From Pseudomonadota bacterium (GTDB lineage Bacteria > Pseudomonadota > Gammaproteobacteria > Burkholderiales > Thiobacillaceae): a stretch of 64,000 nucleotides of DNA. The stretch lies in assembly GCA_021847835.1 (NCBI GenBank), contig JAJZPR010000008.1, positions 48,663 to 112,662 on the forward strand. Direction: 5' to 3'. A program made the translations under genes and the position numbers. The notes beneath the pieces are model-generated. The model searched no databases. It saw only the letters and a list, made by a program, of their open reading frames with translations, and was not told where the DNA came from. Of this stretch, positions 1 to 8,700 are shown in pieces (position 1 is the stretch's first letter; each line of letters opens with the position of its first letter).

Positions 1-616
1 ATTCGTCGCTGGCGATGACGAAGCCGTGCCGGTCGGACAGGTCGAATATCGTTTTCCAGTCATCGAGAGACATGACCTTGCCGGTGGGGTTGCCGGGCGA
101 ACACACGTACACCAGCTGCACCATTTCCCACAAATCCTCGGGCACGGTCTCCCAGGCCATGCGGTAGCCATTCTCGGCTGTGGTGTTGAGGTAATAGGGT
201 GTGGCGCCCGCCAGCAGGGCGGCGCCTTCGTAGATCTGATAGAAGGGATTGGGCGAAACCACGCGCTTCTTGTGGCGCGCGGGATCGACCACGGCCTGGG
301 CAAAGGCGAACAGGGCCTCGCGGCTGCCGTTGACCGGTAACACTTCCGTGGCAGGATCGAGTTCGACGCCATAACGCCTCGCGCACCAAGCGGCAATGGC
401 CTGCCGTAAGTTATCCGAACCCTGGGTAAGCGGATAGTTCGATAACCCAGCCATGTTTGCCGTCAAAGCCTGTTTGATAAACTCCGGCGTGGCATGCTTG
501 GGCTCACCGATCGACAGGTTGACGGGCGCGAGTCCGGAGTTGGGGGAAACCCCGGCAAACAATTCCCGCAGCTTCTGGAACGGATAGGAATGAAGTTGGT
601 CAAGCCTGGAATTCAT
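1..616 (-). CDS. dapC: Succinyldiaminopimelate transaminase, 3' end outside window
   Basis: PLP-dependent class I/II aminotransferase of the DapC type. It would transfer an amino group from glutamate to N-succinyl-2-amino-6-ketopimelate in lysine and meso-diaminopimelate synthesis, in the cytosol. About 205 N-terminal residues are present, beginning MNSRLDQLHSYPFQKLRELF from an ATG at 616. They include the family's SIGEPKHATPEFI segment, the LPVNGSREALF substrate region, NPFYQIYEGAALLAGA and the YVCSPGNPTG PLP-binding motif. The catalytic lysine and the C-terminus lie outside the window. The ORF track misses this gene because no stop codon falls inside the window. It is divergent from the exporter gene at 662. 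The family assignment is firm; the precise substrate rests on similarity to betaproteobacterial DapC. Confidence 0.85.
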   Translation of the reverse strand, partial: MNSRLDQLHSYPFQKLRELFAGVSPNSGLAPVNLSIGEPKHATPEFIKQALTANMAGLSNYPLTQGSDNLRQAIAAWCARRYGVELDPATEVLPVNGSREALFAFAQAVVDPARHKKRVVSPNPFYQIYEGAALLAGATPYYLNTTAENGYRMAWETVPEDLWEMVQLVYVCSPGNPTGKVMSLDDWKTIFDLSDRHGFVIASDE

Positions 617-661
617 CCGATATAACGGGCAGCTGCCTAAAAATACGGAATTTTACACCTT

Positions 662-1555
662 ATGACTTCGCGTTTACTGCCCGTGCTGGGCCTGCTGTTC
701 GGCGCCACCATGTGGGGACTGATCTGGTATCCCTACCGGCTCCTGCAGGAGAACGGCGTGGGCGGCGTGGCTTCTTCGCTGGCTTCCTATGCCATCCCAC
801 TGGCGCTGGCGCTGCCGTTTTTCTGGCGGCATCTTGGCTCGGCGCGCGCGCATCTGGGCTGGCTGGCGCTCCTGGCGCTGGCCGCGGGCTGGACCAACAT
901 GGGCTATGTGCTGGCCGTGATCGGCGGCGAGATCATGCGCGTGGTGCTGCTGTTTTATCTGGCGCCCTTGTGGACGGTGATTTTCGCGCGCTGGCTGCTG
1001 GGTGAAAGGCTTTCCGTGTGGGGCTGGCTCATCATGGCGTTCTCCTTCGCCGGCGCGCTCACCATGCTGTGGCCGGAGGATGGCGGCCTGCCACTGCCGG
1101 CCAATCAGGCCGAATGGATCGCGCTTTCCGCGGGCGCCACTTTCGCGCTGGCCAATGTGGTGACGCGCAAGGTGAGCGAGGCCGACATCTGGGCCAAGTC
1201 GTTGGCCGTCTGGGGCGGGGTGACCGTCATTGCGCTCGCCGCGCTGGCGCTGGAACCAGGCTCGCTTGCATTCGCCGCCAGTGCCGCGGCCCCGGTCTGG
1301 CTGTTGCTGCTGGGCGTGGGCCTGGCCATTGGTCTGATGACCCTGGCCGTGCAGTACGGTCTTTCCCACACTCCGGCCAATCAGGCCATTGTCATTTTCC
1401 TGTTCGAACTGGTCGTGGCTGCGGTGGCTTCCTGGTATCTGACGGACGAGGCCCTGACCCTGCGTGAATGGCTAGGCGGCGCCATGATCGTTGCCGGCAG
1501 CCTGTTTTCCGGTCACATCGAGAAAAGGCATGAAAGTCCACAGCCTGCTGCATAG
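662..1555 (+). CDS. EamA/DMT-family transporter
   Basis: Predicted inner-membrane exporter of the drug/metabolite transporter superfamily. The 297 residues form about ten hydrophobic segments arranged as two repeated EamA halves, with the typical GATMWGLIWYPYRLL start and a second half ending LTLREWLGGAMIVAGS. A positively charged tail follows the last segment, as is usual in the family. The substrate cannot be read from sequence; relatives export amino acids, purines or other metabolites. The start is the ATG at 662, although no strong Shine-Dalgarno sequence is visible. The 3' end overlaps the next gene by 26 bases, suggesting translational coupling. Confidence 0.85.
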   Translation: MTSRLLPVLGLLFGATMWGLIWYPYRLLQENGVGGVASSLASYAIPLALALPFFWRHLGSARAHLGWLALLALAAGWTNMGYVLAVIGGEIMRVVLLFYLAPLWTVIFARWLLGERLSVWGWLIMAFSFAGALTMLWPEDGGLPLPANQAEWIALSAGATFALANVVTRKVSEADIWAKSLAVWGGVTVIALAALALEPGSLAFAASAAAPVWLLLLGVGLAIGLMTLAVQYGLSHTPANQAIVIFLFELVVAAVASWYLTDEALTLREWLGGAMIVAGSLFSGHIEKRHESPQPAA

Positions 1556-1922
1556 CTCCCTGCTGGTCGAAGACCTGGCGCGCGCACGCGCCTTCTACGA
1601 AGGCATCCTCGGCCTTGCGCCCAGCATCGCCCGCCCAGGCATGAGTTACGATGGCGTGTGGTATGAACTGGGGCCGCAGCAGATCCATCTGCTGTGTCTG
1701 CCCAATCCCGAGAAAGGCCTGGAGCGTCCGCCACACGGCGGGCGTGACCGCCATGTGGCGCTGGGCGTGGACTCGATCGAGGAACTGGCCAGCCGTCTGG
1801 ATGCGGCCGGCATTCCCTACACCCGCAGCCGGTCGGGCAGGGCGGCACTGTTTTGCCGGGATCCGGACATGAATGCGCTGGAGTTTGTCGAAGCGGTCGC
1901 CGGCGATCGGTCGGCAGGCTGA
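1530..1922 (+). CDS. VOC-superfamily (glyoxalase-fold) protein
   Basis: Vicinal-oxygen-chelate protein of about 130 residues. It contains a beta-alpha-beta-beta-beta module with VEDLARARAFYEGILGL, a central WYELGPQQIHLLCLP strand pair, RHVALGVDSIEEL and the terminal DMNALEFVEA. Candidate metal ligands are the histidine in RHVALGV and the glutamate in ALEFVE. Relatives include glyoxalase I, dioxygenases and fosfomycin-resistance enzymes; the reaction here is unknown. I chose the ATG at 1530 (MKVHSLLHSS) rather than the longer ORF start at 1491 because the domain begins there. The gene overlaps the exporter gene by 26 bases and is probably co-transcribed with it. Confidence 0.8.
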   Translation: MKVHSLLHSSLLVEDLARARAFYEGILGLAPSIARPGMSYDGVWYELGPQQIHLLCLPNPEKGLERPPHGGRDRHVALGVDSIEELASRLDAAGIPYTRSRSGRAALFCRDPDMNALEFVEAVAGDRSAG

Positions 1923-1956
1923 ATTGCGAAAGTGCCCCTTGCGGCGCGCGTGGGAA

Positions 1957-2331
1957 TCAGGACGGCATCATGCCCGCATTGCGAACGATGACTTGCACGC
2001 CCGTGTCCGTGTTGTTCAGGCGATTGAAAAACACCTCGCCGGAGAAAACGCCTCCGTCACGGCGTCTGGCCAGGAAAGGAATGGCGCAATGGCACAGGTA
2101 TTTGAGGCGCGGGTTGATTTCGTTGCCGATGATCAGGGCAACCCCTTCCAACTTGGGCAGCAGCAGCGATACATGGCAACCCAGCAGTTCGGTATGCCGG
2201 TAGCCGAAAAGCATTTCGCATGCCAGACTGCATGTCTTGATATAGCCCTCATCATCCAGCGCTATCGTCGCCAGGCCGGAATGCCTGCCCATCCGTGAAG
2301 AAGCGGAGGAAAGATCTGAGAGCTCGTTCAT
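1957..2331 (-). CDS. Solitary PAS-domain protein
   Basis: A 124-residue protein consisting almost entirely of one PAS domain. It reads IALDDEGYIKTCSLACEMLFGY, then ELLGCHVSLLLPKLEGVAL, then RRRDGGVFSGEVFFNRLNN, the usual order of PAS core, helical connector and beta-scaffold. There is no attached kinase, GGDEF or HTH domain and no membrane segment, so it is probably a cytoplasmic sensor or adaptor module acting in trans. Upstream, at 2345-2362, a perfect stem (ATTGCCG/CGGCAAT) with a four-base loop lies in the likely 5' leader. A similar stand-alone PAS protein is encoded at 3563-3898, on the far side of the DksA-like and HPF genes. Ligand and partner are unknown. Confidence 0.75.
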   Translation of the reverse strand: MNELSDLSSASSRMGRHSGLATIALDDEGYIKTCSLACEMLFGYRHTELLGCHVSLLLPKLEGVALIIGNEINPRLKYLCHCAIPFLARRRDGGVFSGEVFFNRLNNTDTGVQVIVRNAGMMPS

Positions 2332-2344
2332 ACCCTTTGTCCGG

Positions 2345-2362
2345 TATTGCCGGAAACGGCAA
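2345..2362. repeat. Short perfect hairpin in leader of PAS gene
   Basis: ATTGCCG-GAAA-CGGCAAT, a 7-bp perfect stem with a GAAA loop on the plus strand, lies 14 bases upstream of the PAS gene start. There is no T-tract, so it is not a classical terminator. It could be a leader structure or a protein-binding palindrome. Confidence 0.4.
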
Positions 2363-2449
2363 TAGCCAGATCAATTTAGTACCTGATTTCAGCCAATGCA
2401 AGGAATTGCACCAGATAAACGTGTAGTTTTTATGACGGGTATGCACTGG

Positions 2450-2469
2450 CAGTGCGCATCCTGTCCGGG
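2450..2469. promoter_or_regulatory. Palindrome upstream of dksA-like gene
   Basis: The 13-base palindrome GCACTGGCAGTGC sits inside a longer imperfect symmetry (ATGCACTG/CAGTGCGCAT), about 70 bases upstream of the DksA-like start. It resembles a dimeric-regulator site; no regulator is identified. Confidence 0.25.
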
Positions 2470-2534
2470 CGCTTGCCTGGCTGCATGAACCGCCTATCAT
2501 GAAAGTGTGGCATGAAGAACGGGAAAGGCAGGAC

Positions 2535-2933
2535 ATGACGCAGCCTAGGCGAGAAGAAGTGGACAAAATCATCCGCAAGTTGCGTGAGCGGCAGAAATCC
2601 TTGCTGGAGGAGGTGCGCGGCGAACTCGACCAGCGCGACAACCAGCAATTGATCGAACTTATGGGGCGCGAACCCGGCGACAGCGGGGACGTTTCGCTGG
2701 CGGACGCGCTTGCGGACATGAACATCCTGAGGGCGGACCGCCAGATTCATGAACTGCGCGACATCGACGCCGCCTTTGCCCGCATGAAGGCGGAGAATTT
2801 CGGCATCTGCACGGACTGCGGCGACGAAATCCCGGTCGGGCGCCTGCTGGTTTACCCCACAGCCAAGCGCTGCATGGCCTGCCAGCAAAGGCACGAACAG
2901 CTGTTTGCCCAGGAGGGGCGGCCCAAGCTCTGA
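2535..2933 (+). CDS. DksA/TraR-family zinc-finger protein
   Basis: Small (about 132 aa) DksA/TraR-type protein. An N-terminal coiled-coil region (KIIRKLRERQKSLLEEVRGEL) is followed by a C-terminal C4 zinc finger, CTDCGDEI...CMAC. DksA-family proteins insert a coiled coil into the RNA polymerase secondary channel and modulate transcription, often with ppGpp. The coiled-coil tip shows AD(A)LAD-like acidic residues, but whether it acts as a true DksA or as a short paralogue cannot be decided. The start is placed at the ATG at 2535, behind GGCAGGAC; the ORF track start at 2499 lacks a ribosome-binding site. It is followed by an HPF-like gene, which suggests a stress/stationary-phase pair. Confidence 0.85.
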   Translation: MTQPRREEVDKIIRKLRERQKSLLEEVRGELDQRDNQQLIELMGREPGDSGDVSLADALADMNILRADRQIHELRDIDAAFARMKAENFGICTDCGDEIPVGRLLVYPTAKRCMACQQRHEQLFAQEGRPKL

Positions 2934-2986
2934 CGCTTTCGGTTCTTTCAGGAACACCGTTTGACAAATGGACTAAAGGAGCCATC

Positions 2987-3532
2987 ATGCAAGTTCCCCT
3001 GCAAATCACCTTCCATGACGTTGCCCACTCCGAGGCGCTGGAAACGCATATCCGCGAAAAGACCCGCAAACTGGAACAATTCTATTCGGGATTGATCGGC
3101 TGCAAGGTGGTGGTCGACCAGCCCGGCCTGCACCAGCACAAGGGCAAGCCCTTCAATATCCGCATCGACCTCACGGTGCCCGGCGGCGAGATCGTGGTCG
3201 ACCGCCAGAAGGACGAGGATGTGTATGTGGCGCTGCGCGATGCCTTCGACGCCGCGCGCAGAAAACTCGAAGACTACGGCCGCCGCCAGCGTCTCGAAAT
3301 CAAGGCGCACGAACCGGTGCTGTCCGGGCGGGTTGCCCGCCTGGTGCCTGAGGAGCGCTACGGTTTCATCACCGGCATCGATGGACGCGAGTTTTACTTC
3401 TCGGCCATGAACCTGGCGAACGGGAATTACGACGACCTGGATGAAGGCGATGAAGTGCGCTTCCTCGAAGACGCAGGCAAGGACGGGCTGCAGGCAAGAC
3501 GCATCACGCTGCGCAAGCATGAGGAAGCCTAG
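2987..3532 (+). CDS. HPF/RaiA ribosome-associated protein fused to a cold-shock domain
   Basis: A 181-residue two-domain protein. Residues 1 to about 105 match the HPF/RaiA (sigma-54 modulation/S30EA) fold, with LQITFHDVAHSEALETHIRE, a central RIDLTVPGGEIVVDRQ strand pair and DVYVALRDAFDAARRKLEDY. Residues from about 113 form a cold-shock-like OB domain, SGRVARLVPEERYGFITG...GREFYFSA...GDEVRFL. HPF-type proteins bind the 30S decoding region and mediate hibernation or protection; the OB domain would add RNA binding. The start is the ATG at 2987, with AAAGGA five to six bases upstream. The fusion is known in Proteobacteria, but its job is not well defined. It probably follows the DksA-like gene in one transcript. 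Confidence 0.85.
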   Translation: MQVPLQITFHDVAHSEALETHIREKTRKLEQFYSGLIGCKVVVDQPGLHQHKGKPFNIRIDLTVPGGEIVVDRQKDEDVYVALRDAFDAARRKLEDYGRRQRLEIKAHEPVLSGRVARLVPEERYGFITGIDGREFYFSAMNLANGNYDDLDEGDEVRFLEDAGKDGLQARRITLRKHEEA

Positions 3533-3562
3533 CGGCCAGGCATCGGCAATTGCCGCTTCGTT

Positions 3563-3898
3563 TCAGGTTTTCTGCCTGGCGACCAGGTTGCGAACCAGCA
3601 CCAGGTGGCGGCAGGTTCCGTGCAAACAATTTTTGCGCAGCGCAACCATGACCGGAATGGTGTTGCCATCCGCGTGCCGCGCCTCCATGGGCATTTCGTA
3701 AAACTGGCCTTCATGGTTCAGCAAAGCGGGAAGAATCCTGCTGACGGGTTTGCCCAGCATGGCGATCTCGGGATAGCCGAACAGACCGTAAGCCGCGTCG
3801 CCGTATGTGCAGACGCGATAATCGGAATCCAGCGTCATGGCCGTGTACGGGATATGGGCGCGGCGGTTTTTGCCCCCGGAAATGATTTGATTTGACAC
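3563..3898 (-). CDS. Second solitary PAS-domain protein
   Basis: About 111 residues forming a single PAS domain: TAMTLDSDYRVCTYGDAAYGLFGY, IAMLGKPVSRILPALL, then MEARHADGNTIPVMVALRK and LVLVRNLVARQ. The ORF track starts it at 4147, but a GTG at 3898 preceded by GGAGGGGA is a much better start and removes a compositionally unrelated N-terminus. No effector domain or membrane segment is present. It is convergent with the HPF-CSD gene. A plausible promoter and two tandem ACCTACAAAA repeats lie upstream. Like the protein at 1957-2331 it should act in trans on an unknown partner; the two are only distantly similar to each other. Confidence 0.75.
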   Translation of the reverse strand: MSNQIISGGKNRRAHIPYTAMTLDSDYRVCTYGDAAYGLFGYPEIAMLGKPVSRILPALLNHEGQFYEMPMEARHADGNTIPVMVALRKNCLHGTCRHLVLVRNLVARQKT

Positions 3899-3916
3899 AC
3901 TCCCCTCCTCGATGGA

Positions 3917-3996
3917 TTTTGTAGGTGTTTTTGTAGGTATTTGAGTTTGCGGTGGAACAGGCAGCCAAGTAGATATGTACCAGGCGCGCTTGTCAA
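3917..3996 (-). promoter_or_regulatory. Candidate promoter with tandem direct repeat for the second PAS gene
   Basis: On the minus strand a perfect TTGACA (3991-3996), a 17-base spacer and TCTACT (3968-3973, four of six matches to TATAAT) form a sigma-70-like promoter. The predicted leader contains two copies of ACCTACAAAA (3917-3926 and 3929-3938) in 12-base register, a plausible activator, repressor or leader-binding site between promoter and GTG start. Confidence 0.4.
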
Positions 3997-4029
3997 TATT
4001 GCTTGAATAGGGTAATGCAAAACCGTGGC

Positions 4030-5265
4030 TTACCCGGACATGAACTCGGCACCGAAACGGGCCAGCCGGGCTGTGCCGCAGGCGGCATCCGCATGCCTTG
4101 CCGCTTCCACGGACACGTTCAATGCGCGCTGACGGATCCTGCGCCACGCCGCGTTTTGCGCGCCGCCGCCTGCCGTCACGACCCGTTTCAAGGGCGTGGC
4201 GCCCAGTTCCGCCAGCTTGCGATAGCCCAGCGCCTCGATGCGGGCCATGCCTTCGAGCAGGCCGTGCAGGAACTCGATGTCGCTTTGCGGGCGTGGCGCC
4301 ATGCGCGGCATCAGCCCGGGGTCGTTTACCGGAAAGCGCTCGCCGGGGCGGGGCAGGGGGTAGTAGTCCAGCCCGCTGGGCTGGGCGGGGTCGATTTGGG
4401 CCGACAGCCGCTCAAGATCCGCATCGCTGAAAAACTGCTTCAATACGCCGCCGCCGCTGTTGCTGGCGCCGCCTGCCAGCCACAGGCTGCCGTAGCGGTG
4501 CGAATACACGCCGCTGGCCGGGTCTTCCACCCGCGTCTTCGACAAAAGTTTCAGCACCAGCGTGGTACCGAGCGAAGTCACGGCGTCACCCGGTTCGGTC
4601 AGCCCGGCCGCCATGAAGGCGGCGATGCTGTCCGTGGTGCCGGCGCGCACGCGGCAGGCGGGGTTGAGGCCGAAGCGCCTTGCCAGTTCCGGGGTCGGCG
4701 GGCCAATGATTTCGCCCGGCGTCAGCACCTTCTGCTGCCAGTGCGCACCAGGCAAGCGGCTTGCCCAGTCCGGCCACGCCAGCCTTTCCACGTCGAAGCC
4801 GGATTTCAGCGCGTTGTGGTAATCGGTGAGGCCGCCCTGGCCGATGAAAAGCGCCGCCAGCCAGTCGGACTGGTGGAAGCAGAAGGCGGCGTCCGGATAA
4901 TGTTTGGCCAGCCATAGCCGCTTGGCCAGGCCCGAAGTCGGGCCGTATCGAGGATGGGCGATGGTTCCGGCCTCATCGGCGGCACGCGCATCGTTGTAGA
5001 GCAGGGCGGGGCCGAGGGGCTCGAACCTGGCATCGGCCGCGAGCAGCGTGCCCGAGGTGCCGTCAATGGCCAGCGCGGATAATCCGGCGCGGATTTCGGC
5101 GGGCAGCCCGGCGAGGAGGTCGAATAGCGCCTCGCGCCAGTTTTGCGGGCTGGCCGCATCGGCGTAGGCGAGGCGGGATTCGAATACGATTTCTTCGGCC
5201 TCGTCGAGCACACAGGCGCGCGCGCCCGAGGTGCCGAAATCGAGGCCAAGAAAGTATTCAGCCAC
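4030..5265 (-). CDS. FGGY-family carbohydrate kinase (D-ribulose kinase-like)
   Basis: Sugar kinase of 411 residues in the ASKHA fold. The N-terminal phosphate-1 motif [15 protein letters not shown], the IDGTSGTLL strand, [10 protein letters not shown] and the C-terminal adenosine motif [13 protein letters not shown] are all present. It is shorter than glycerol or xylulose kinases (about 500 aa) and resembles the compact D-ribulose/xylulose kinases of cyanobacteria and plants. The substrate is therefore an inference, likely a ketopentose. Translation starts at a GTG (5265) that overlaps the queF stop by 8 bases, so it is probably translationally coupled to queF. Confidence 0.8.
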   Translation of the reverse strand: MAEYFLGLDFGTSGARACVLDEAEEIVFESRLAYADAASPQNWREALFDLLAGLPAEIRAGLSALAIDGTSGTLLAADARFEPLGPALLYNDARAADEAGTIAHPRYGPTSGLAKRLWLAKHYPDAAFCFHQSDWLAALFIGQGGLTDYHNALKSGFDVERLAWPDWASRLPGAHWQQKVLTPGEIIGPPTPELARRFGLNPACRVRAGTTDSIAAFMAAGLTEPGDAVTSLGTTLVLKLLSKTRVEDPASGVYSHRYGSLWLAGGASNSGGGVLKQFFSDADLERLSAQIDPAQPSGLDYYPLPRPGERFPVNDPGLMPRMAPRPQSDIEFLHGLLEGMARIEALGYRKLAELGATPLKRVVTAGGGAQNAAWRRIRQRALNVSVEAARHADAACGTARLARFGAEFMSG

Positions 5266-5677
5266 GCGTGTTGGACTGGGACTCGAACTGGCTCAATTCC
5301 ACGTGCGGCGCGGGCTTCCAGCCTTTCTTGCGGTGCTCGGCCACGACGTTGGTGAAAATGCCGCCGCGAACAAAGAACTTGGCGGTCAGCCGCATGAAGC
5401 GGGGCTTGGTCGTTTTCACCAAGTCGTCGAGGATGCGGTTGGTGACGTCCTCGTGGAAGTGGCCTTCGTTGCGGAAGCCCCAGATGTAGAGCTTGAGGCT
5501 TTTCAGCTCGACACAGGTCTTGTCCGGGATGTAGTCGAGATACAGCGTGGCGAAATCCGGCTGCCCGGTCTTGGGGCAAAGACACGTAAACTCAGGGATT
5601 TCCATGTGAATATGAAAATCCCGCTCAGGTTTGGGGTTGGCAAAGGTTTCGAGGGTTTTTGAAGGCTGGGACGGCAT
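5258..5677 (-). CDS. queF: NADPH-dependent 7-cyano-7-deazaguanine (preQ0) reductase
   Basis: Cytosolic enzyme reducing the nitrile of preQ0 to the amine of preQ1 in queuosine biosynthesis. The 139-residue protein is the short unimodular (type I) form of the tunnelling fold. It has [16 protein letters not shown] with the catalytic cysteine (about residue 34) and the nearby aspartate, [10 protein letters not shown] substrate recognition, and the QueF signature histidine in NEGHFHED. The ATG at 5677 ([12 protein letters not shown]) fits the family length; the ORF track start at 5737 adds 20 unrelated residues. It overlaps the downstream sugar-kinase gene by 8 bases. No other queuosine genes lie nearby. 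Confidence 0.93.
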   Translation of the reverse strand: MPSQPSKTLETFANPKPERDFHIHMEIPEFTCLCPKTGQPDFATLYLDYIPDKTCVELKSLKLYIWGFRNEGHFHEDVTNRILDDLVKTTKPRFMRLTAKFFVRGGIFTNVVAEHRKKGWKPAPHVELSQFESQSNTRG

Positions 5678-5761
5678 GGTCGGGCTCGGGTAGAATTCAA
5701 GGAGCCGGCTACGAGGAGGCCGGCCGGTTGTCGCCAATTATATAAGCAACGGGTAATCATC

Positions 5762-8700
5762 TTGCGTCTCACATCCATCAAGCTCGCCGGCTTCAAGTCC
5801 TTCGTCGATCCCACCACCATCCCTATTCCTGCGCAGCTGACGGGTGTCGTCGGTCCCAACGGCTGCGGCAAATCCAACGTCATCGACGCCGTGCGTTGGG
5901 TATTGGGCGAATCCTCGGCCAAGCATCTGCGCGGCGAGTCCATGCAGGACGTGATCTTCAACGGTTCCTCGGCGAGGAAACCGGTGTCGCGCGCCTCGGT
6001 CGAGCTGATTTTCGACAACAGCCAGGGCAAGGCCTCGGGCCAGTGGTCGCAATATGGCGAGATTTCGGTCAAGCGCGTGCTGACCCGCAATGGCGATTCC
6101 AGCTACTACATCAACAACCTGAACGTGCGCCGCCGCGACGTGGCCGACCTGTTCATGGGCACGGGCCTGGGCGCGCGCGCCTACGCCATCATCGAGCAGG
6201 GCATGATCTCGCGCGTGATCGAGGCCAAGCCCGAGGAACTGCGCGCCTACCTCGAGGAAGCCGCCGGCATCTCCAAGTACAAGGAACGGCGCAAGGAAAC
6301 CGAGGCGCGGCTGAAGGACGCGCGCGCCAACCTCAACCGCGTCGAGGACATCCGCCAGGAACTCGACAAGCAGATCGAAAAGCTCACCGGACAGGCCGAA
6401 ATCGCCAGGCAATACAAGGCCTTGCAGGAACAGTTGACGGCATCACAGCACATGCTGTGGTACGCGAAAAAACGCGATGCCCAGGCCGCGCGCGGGCGAC
6501 TCGCGCGCGATCTCGGCGAAGCCGGCAACCGCCTGGAAGCGGAAATCGCGCGCCTGCGCGAAATCGAAGCCCAGCTCGAAACCACGCGCAACGAGCATTA
6601 TGCCGCGCAGGATGGCTTCAACGTGCTGCAGGGCGAGTATTACGCCGCGCAGTCCGAGGTCTCGCGCATCGAGCAGGCCTTGAGCCACCTGCGCACCACG
6701 CGCGAGCGCCTGGCGCGCCAGCAGGGTGAACTGGAAACCCGCAACCAGTCGCTGAACGAGCGCATCGCCGCTGCCAGCGCCGAAAAAGAGAGCCAGACCC
6801 ACAAGCTCGCCAACCTGGCCGATCTGCTGGCCCAGGCCGAAGCGCGGCTCGCTGCCGCCTCCAATCAGCACCTGCCGGAAAAGGAAGAAGCGCTTCGCCA
6901 GGCGCAGCAGGCCGTGGGCGAAGCCCAGCGCGAACTGTCCAATGCCGAGCAGAATCGCCAGGTGGACGAGACTCATCTCGCCCATGCCAGGAAGACGATC
7001 CAGCAACTGGAAGAGCGCAAGGAACGCCTGGACAGGGAGCTGGCCCAGCTGCCGCGCCCGGATGCCGCCGCGCTCTCGGCCAAGGAAGCCGAACTGTCCG
7101 AACTCGCGGAAACCCTGAACGAGGCAAAGTTCCGGCTCGAAGAGCACGAGGCCGAACTGCCTGCGCTGGACCAGGCGCGCAGCCATGCCGCGCACGAGCT
7201 GGACGAGGCGCGCCGCGAATATCACCGCTTTGAGGCTGAACTTTCCGCGCTCGCGAAGCTGCAGGAAAGCCTCAAGGCCGACGAAAAGCTCGGGCAGTGG
7301 CTTTCTCAACAAAATCTCGGCGATGCCGTTCGCATCTGGCAACGCCTGGATGTCGAGCCCGGCTGGGAAGCCGCCGTCGAAGCCGTGCTGCGCGAGCGCC
7401 TGCAGGCGCTGGAAACCGGCGCACAGAATAGCTGGTTTGCCGAGGCGCCGCCTGCGCGCATGACCGTGTTCGACGCGGCAGGCGAGGGCAGTGCTGCCAC
7501 CCCCGGCAGCCTGCTCGCCAGGTTGCGCGCCAAGTCCGGCAGCCTACCCGGCGCCGTCGACGACTGGCTTGCCGGCGTGCTGACCGCGGACAGTGTGGAA
7601 GAGGCCCGCCGCCGTCAAAACGAATTGCAGGCCGGGCAGTGCCTGGTGACGCCGCAGGGCCACGTGTTCACCCGCCACAGCGTGACTTTCCACGGCCCGC
7701 ACACGGCGGTGGAAAGCGTGCTTGCCAGGAGCCGCGACATCGAGAATCTGGGCCGGCAACTGGAAGAACAAAAAACGCGCGTGAACGAACTTGAAGGGGC
7801 GCTTCAGGCCGCGCAGTCAGCCTATGTGGCCGCCCAGCAGGCGGCGCAGCAGTTGCGCCAGCAGGCCAGCCAGGCGCAAGGCCGGCACCAGTCCATTCAG
7901 ATGGAAGTCGTTCGCTTCCAGCAGGCGGTCGAACGCGTGACCCAGCGCCGCACGCAAATTGAAGGCGATTTGGCCGACATCGAGAACAGCCTGGTCGAAG
8001 AGCGCGCCGAGGCCGTCGCCACCGAAGAACGCCTGCACAGCCACCGCACGGAGATCGACTTTGCCCGCGAGCGCGTGTACGAAGCGCGCCAGGCGCGCGA
8101 CATCGCCGACCGCGCCGTGCACGAGGCGCGCGAGATGCAGCGCGAGGCCGAGCGCAGTCTGCAGGAAACCCGCTTCATCGAGACCACTGCCAGCAACAAA
8201 ATCGACGAATTGACTGCGTTGCTCGCTTCGCTCGAAGAAGAAAAGGCACAGTCGGCGCAGTCGCTGGCCTCGCTGCAACAGGAAATGTTCGGCCTGGACG
8301 AAGCCCCGCTGGAAACCGGCCTGCAGAATGCCCTGGCCGCGCGCGTGGCGCGCGAGGAGTCACTGGCTTCCGCGCGCAACGCCCTCGAAGAGATCACCAA
8401 CCGCCTGCGCAACGAGGACGAGTCGCGCATTCAGTGCGAGCAGGGCCTGAATCCGCTGCGCGAGCGCATGGAACAGCTGCGCCTGAAGGACCAGGAACTG
8501 CTGCTCACCGAAACCCAGTTCGAGGAAAACCTGAACCAGGCCCAGGCAGACCAGGAAGCGCTTAAAGTAAAACATGAGCAGACCAGCCCCAAGGCCGGTC
8601 CTTTGCAGAGCGAAATCAATCGCTTGAACAGCGACATTGCCGCACTGGGTGCGGTCAACCTGGCTGCGCTGGATGAGTTGACCGAAGCGCAGGAACGCGG

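Noticed and set aside
2961-2966. TTGACA upstream of the HPF-CSD gene as a promoter
   Set aside because: The expected -10 position falls on the start codon region and shows no TATAAT-like sequence; the transcript more likely begins upstream of the DksA-like gene.
3899-4147. Extended N-terminus of the second PAS protein as given by the ORF track
   Set aside because: The extra 83 residues are proline/arginine-rich, run across a good promoter and overlap the 3' end of the sugar-kinase gene; the GTG at 3898 has a strong ribosome-binding site.
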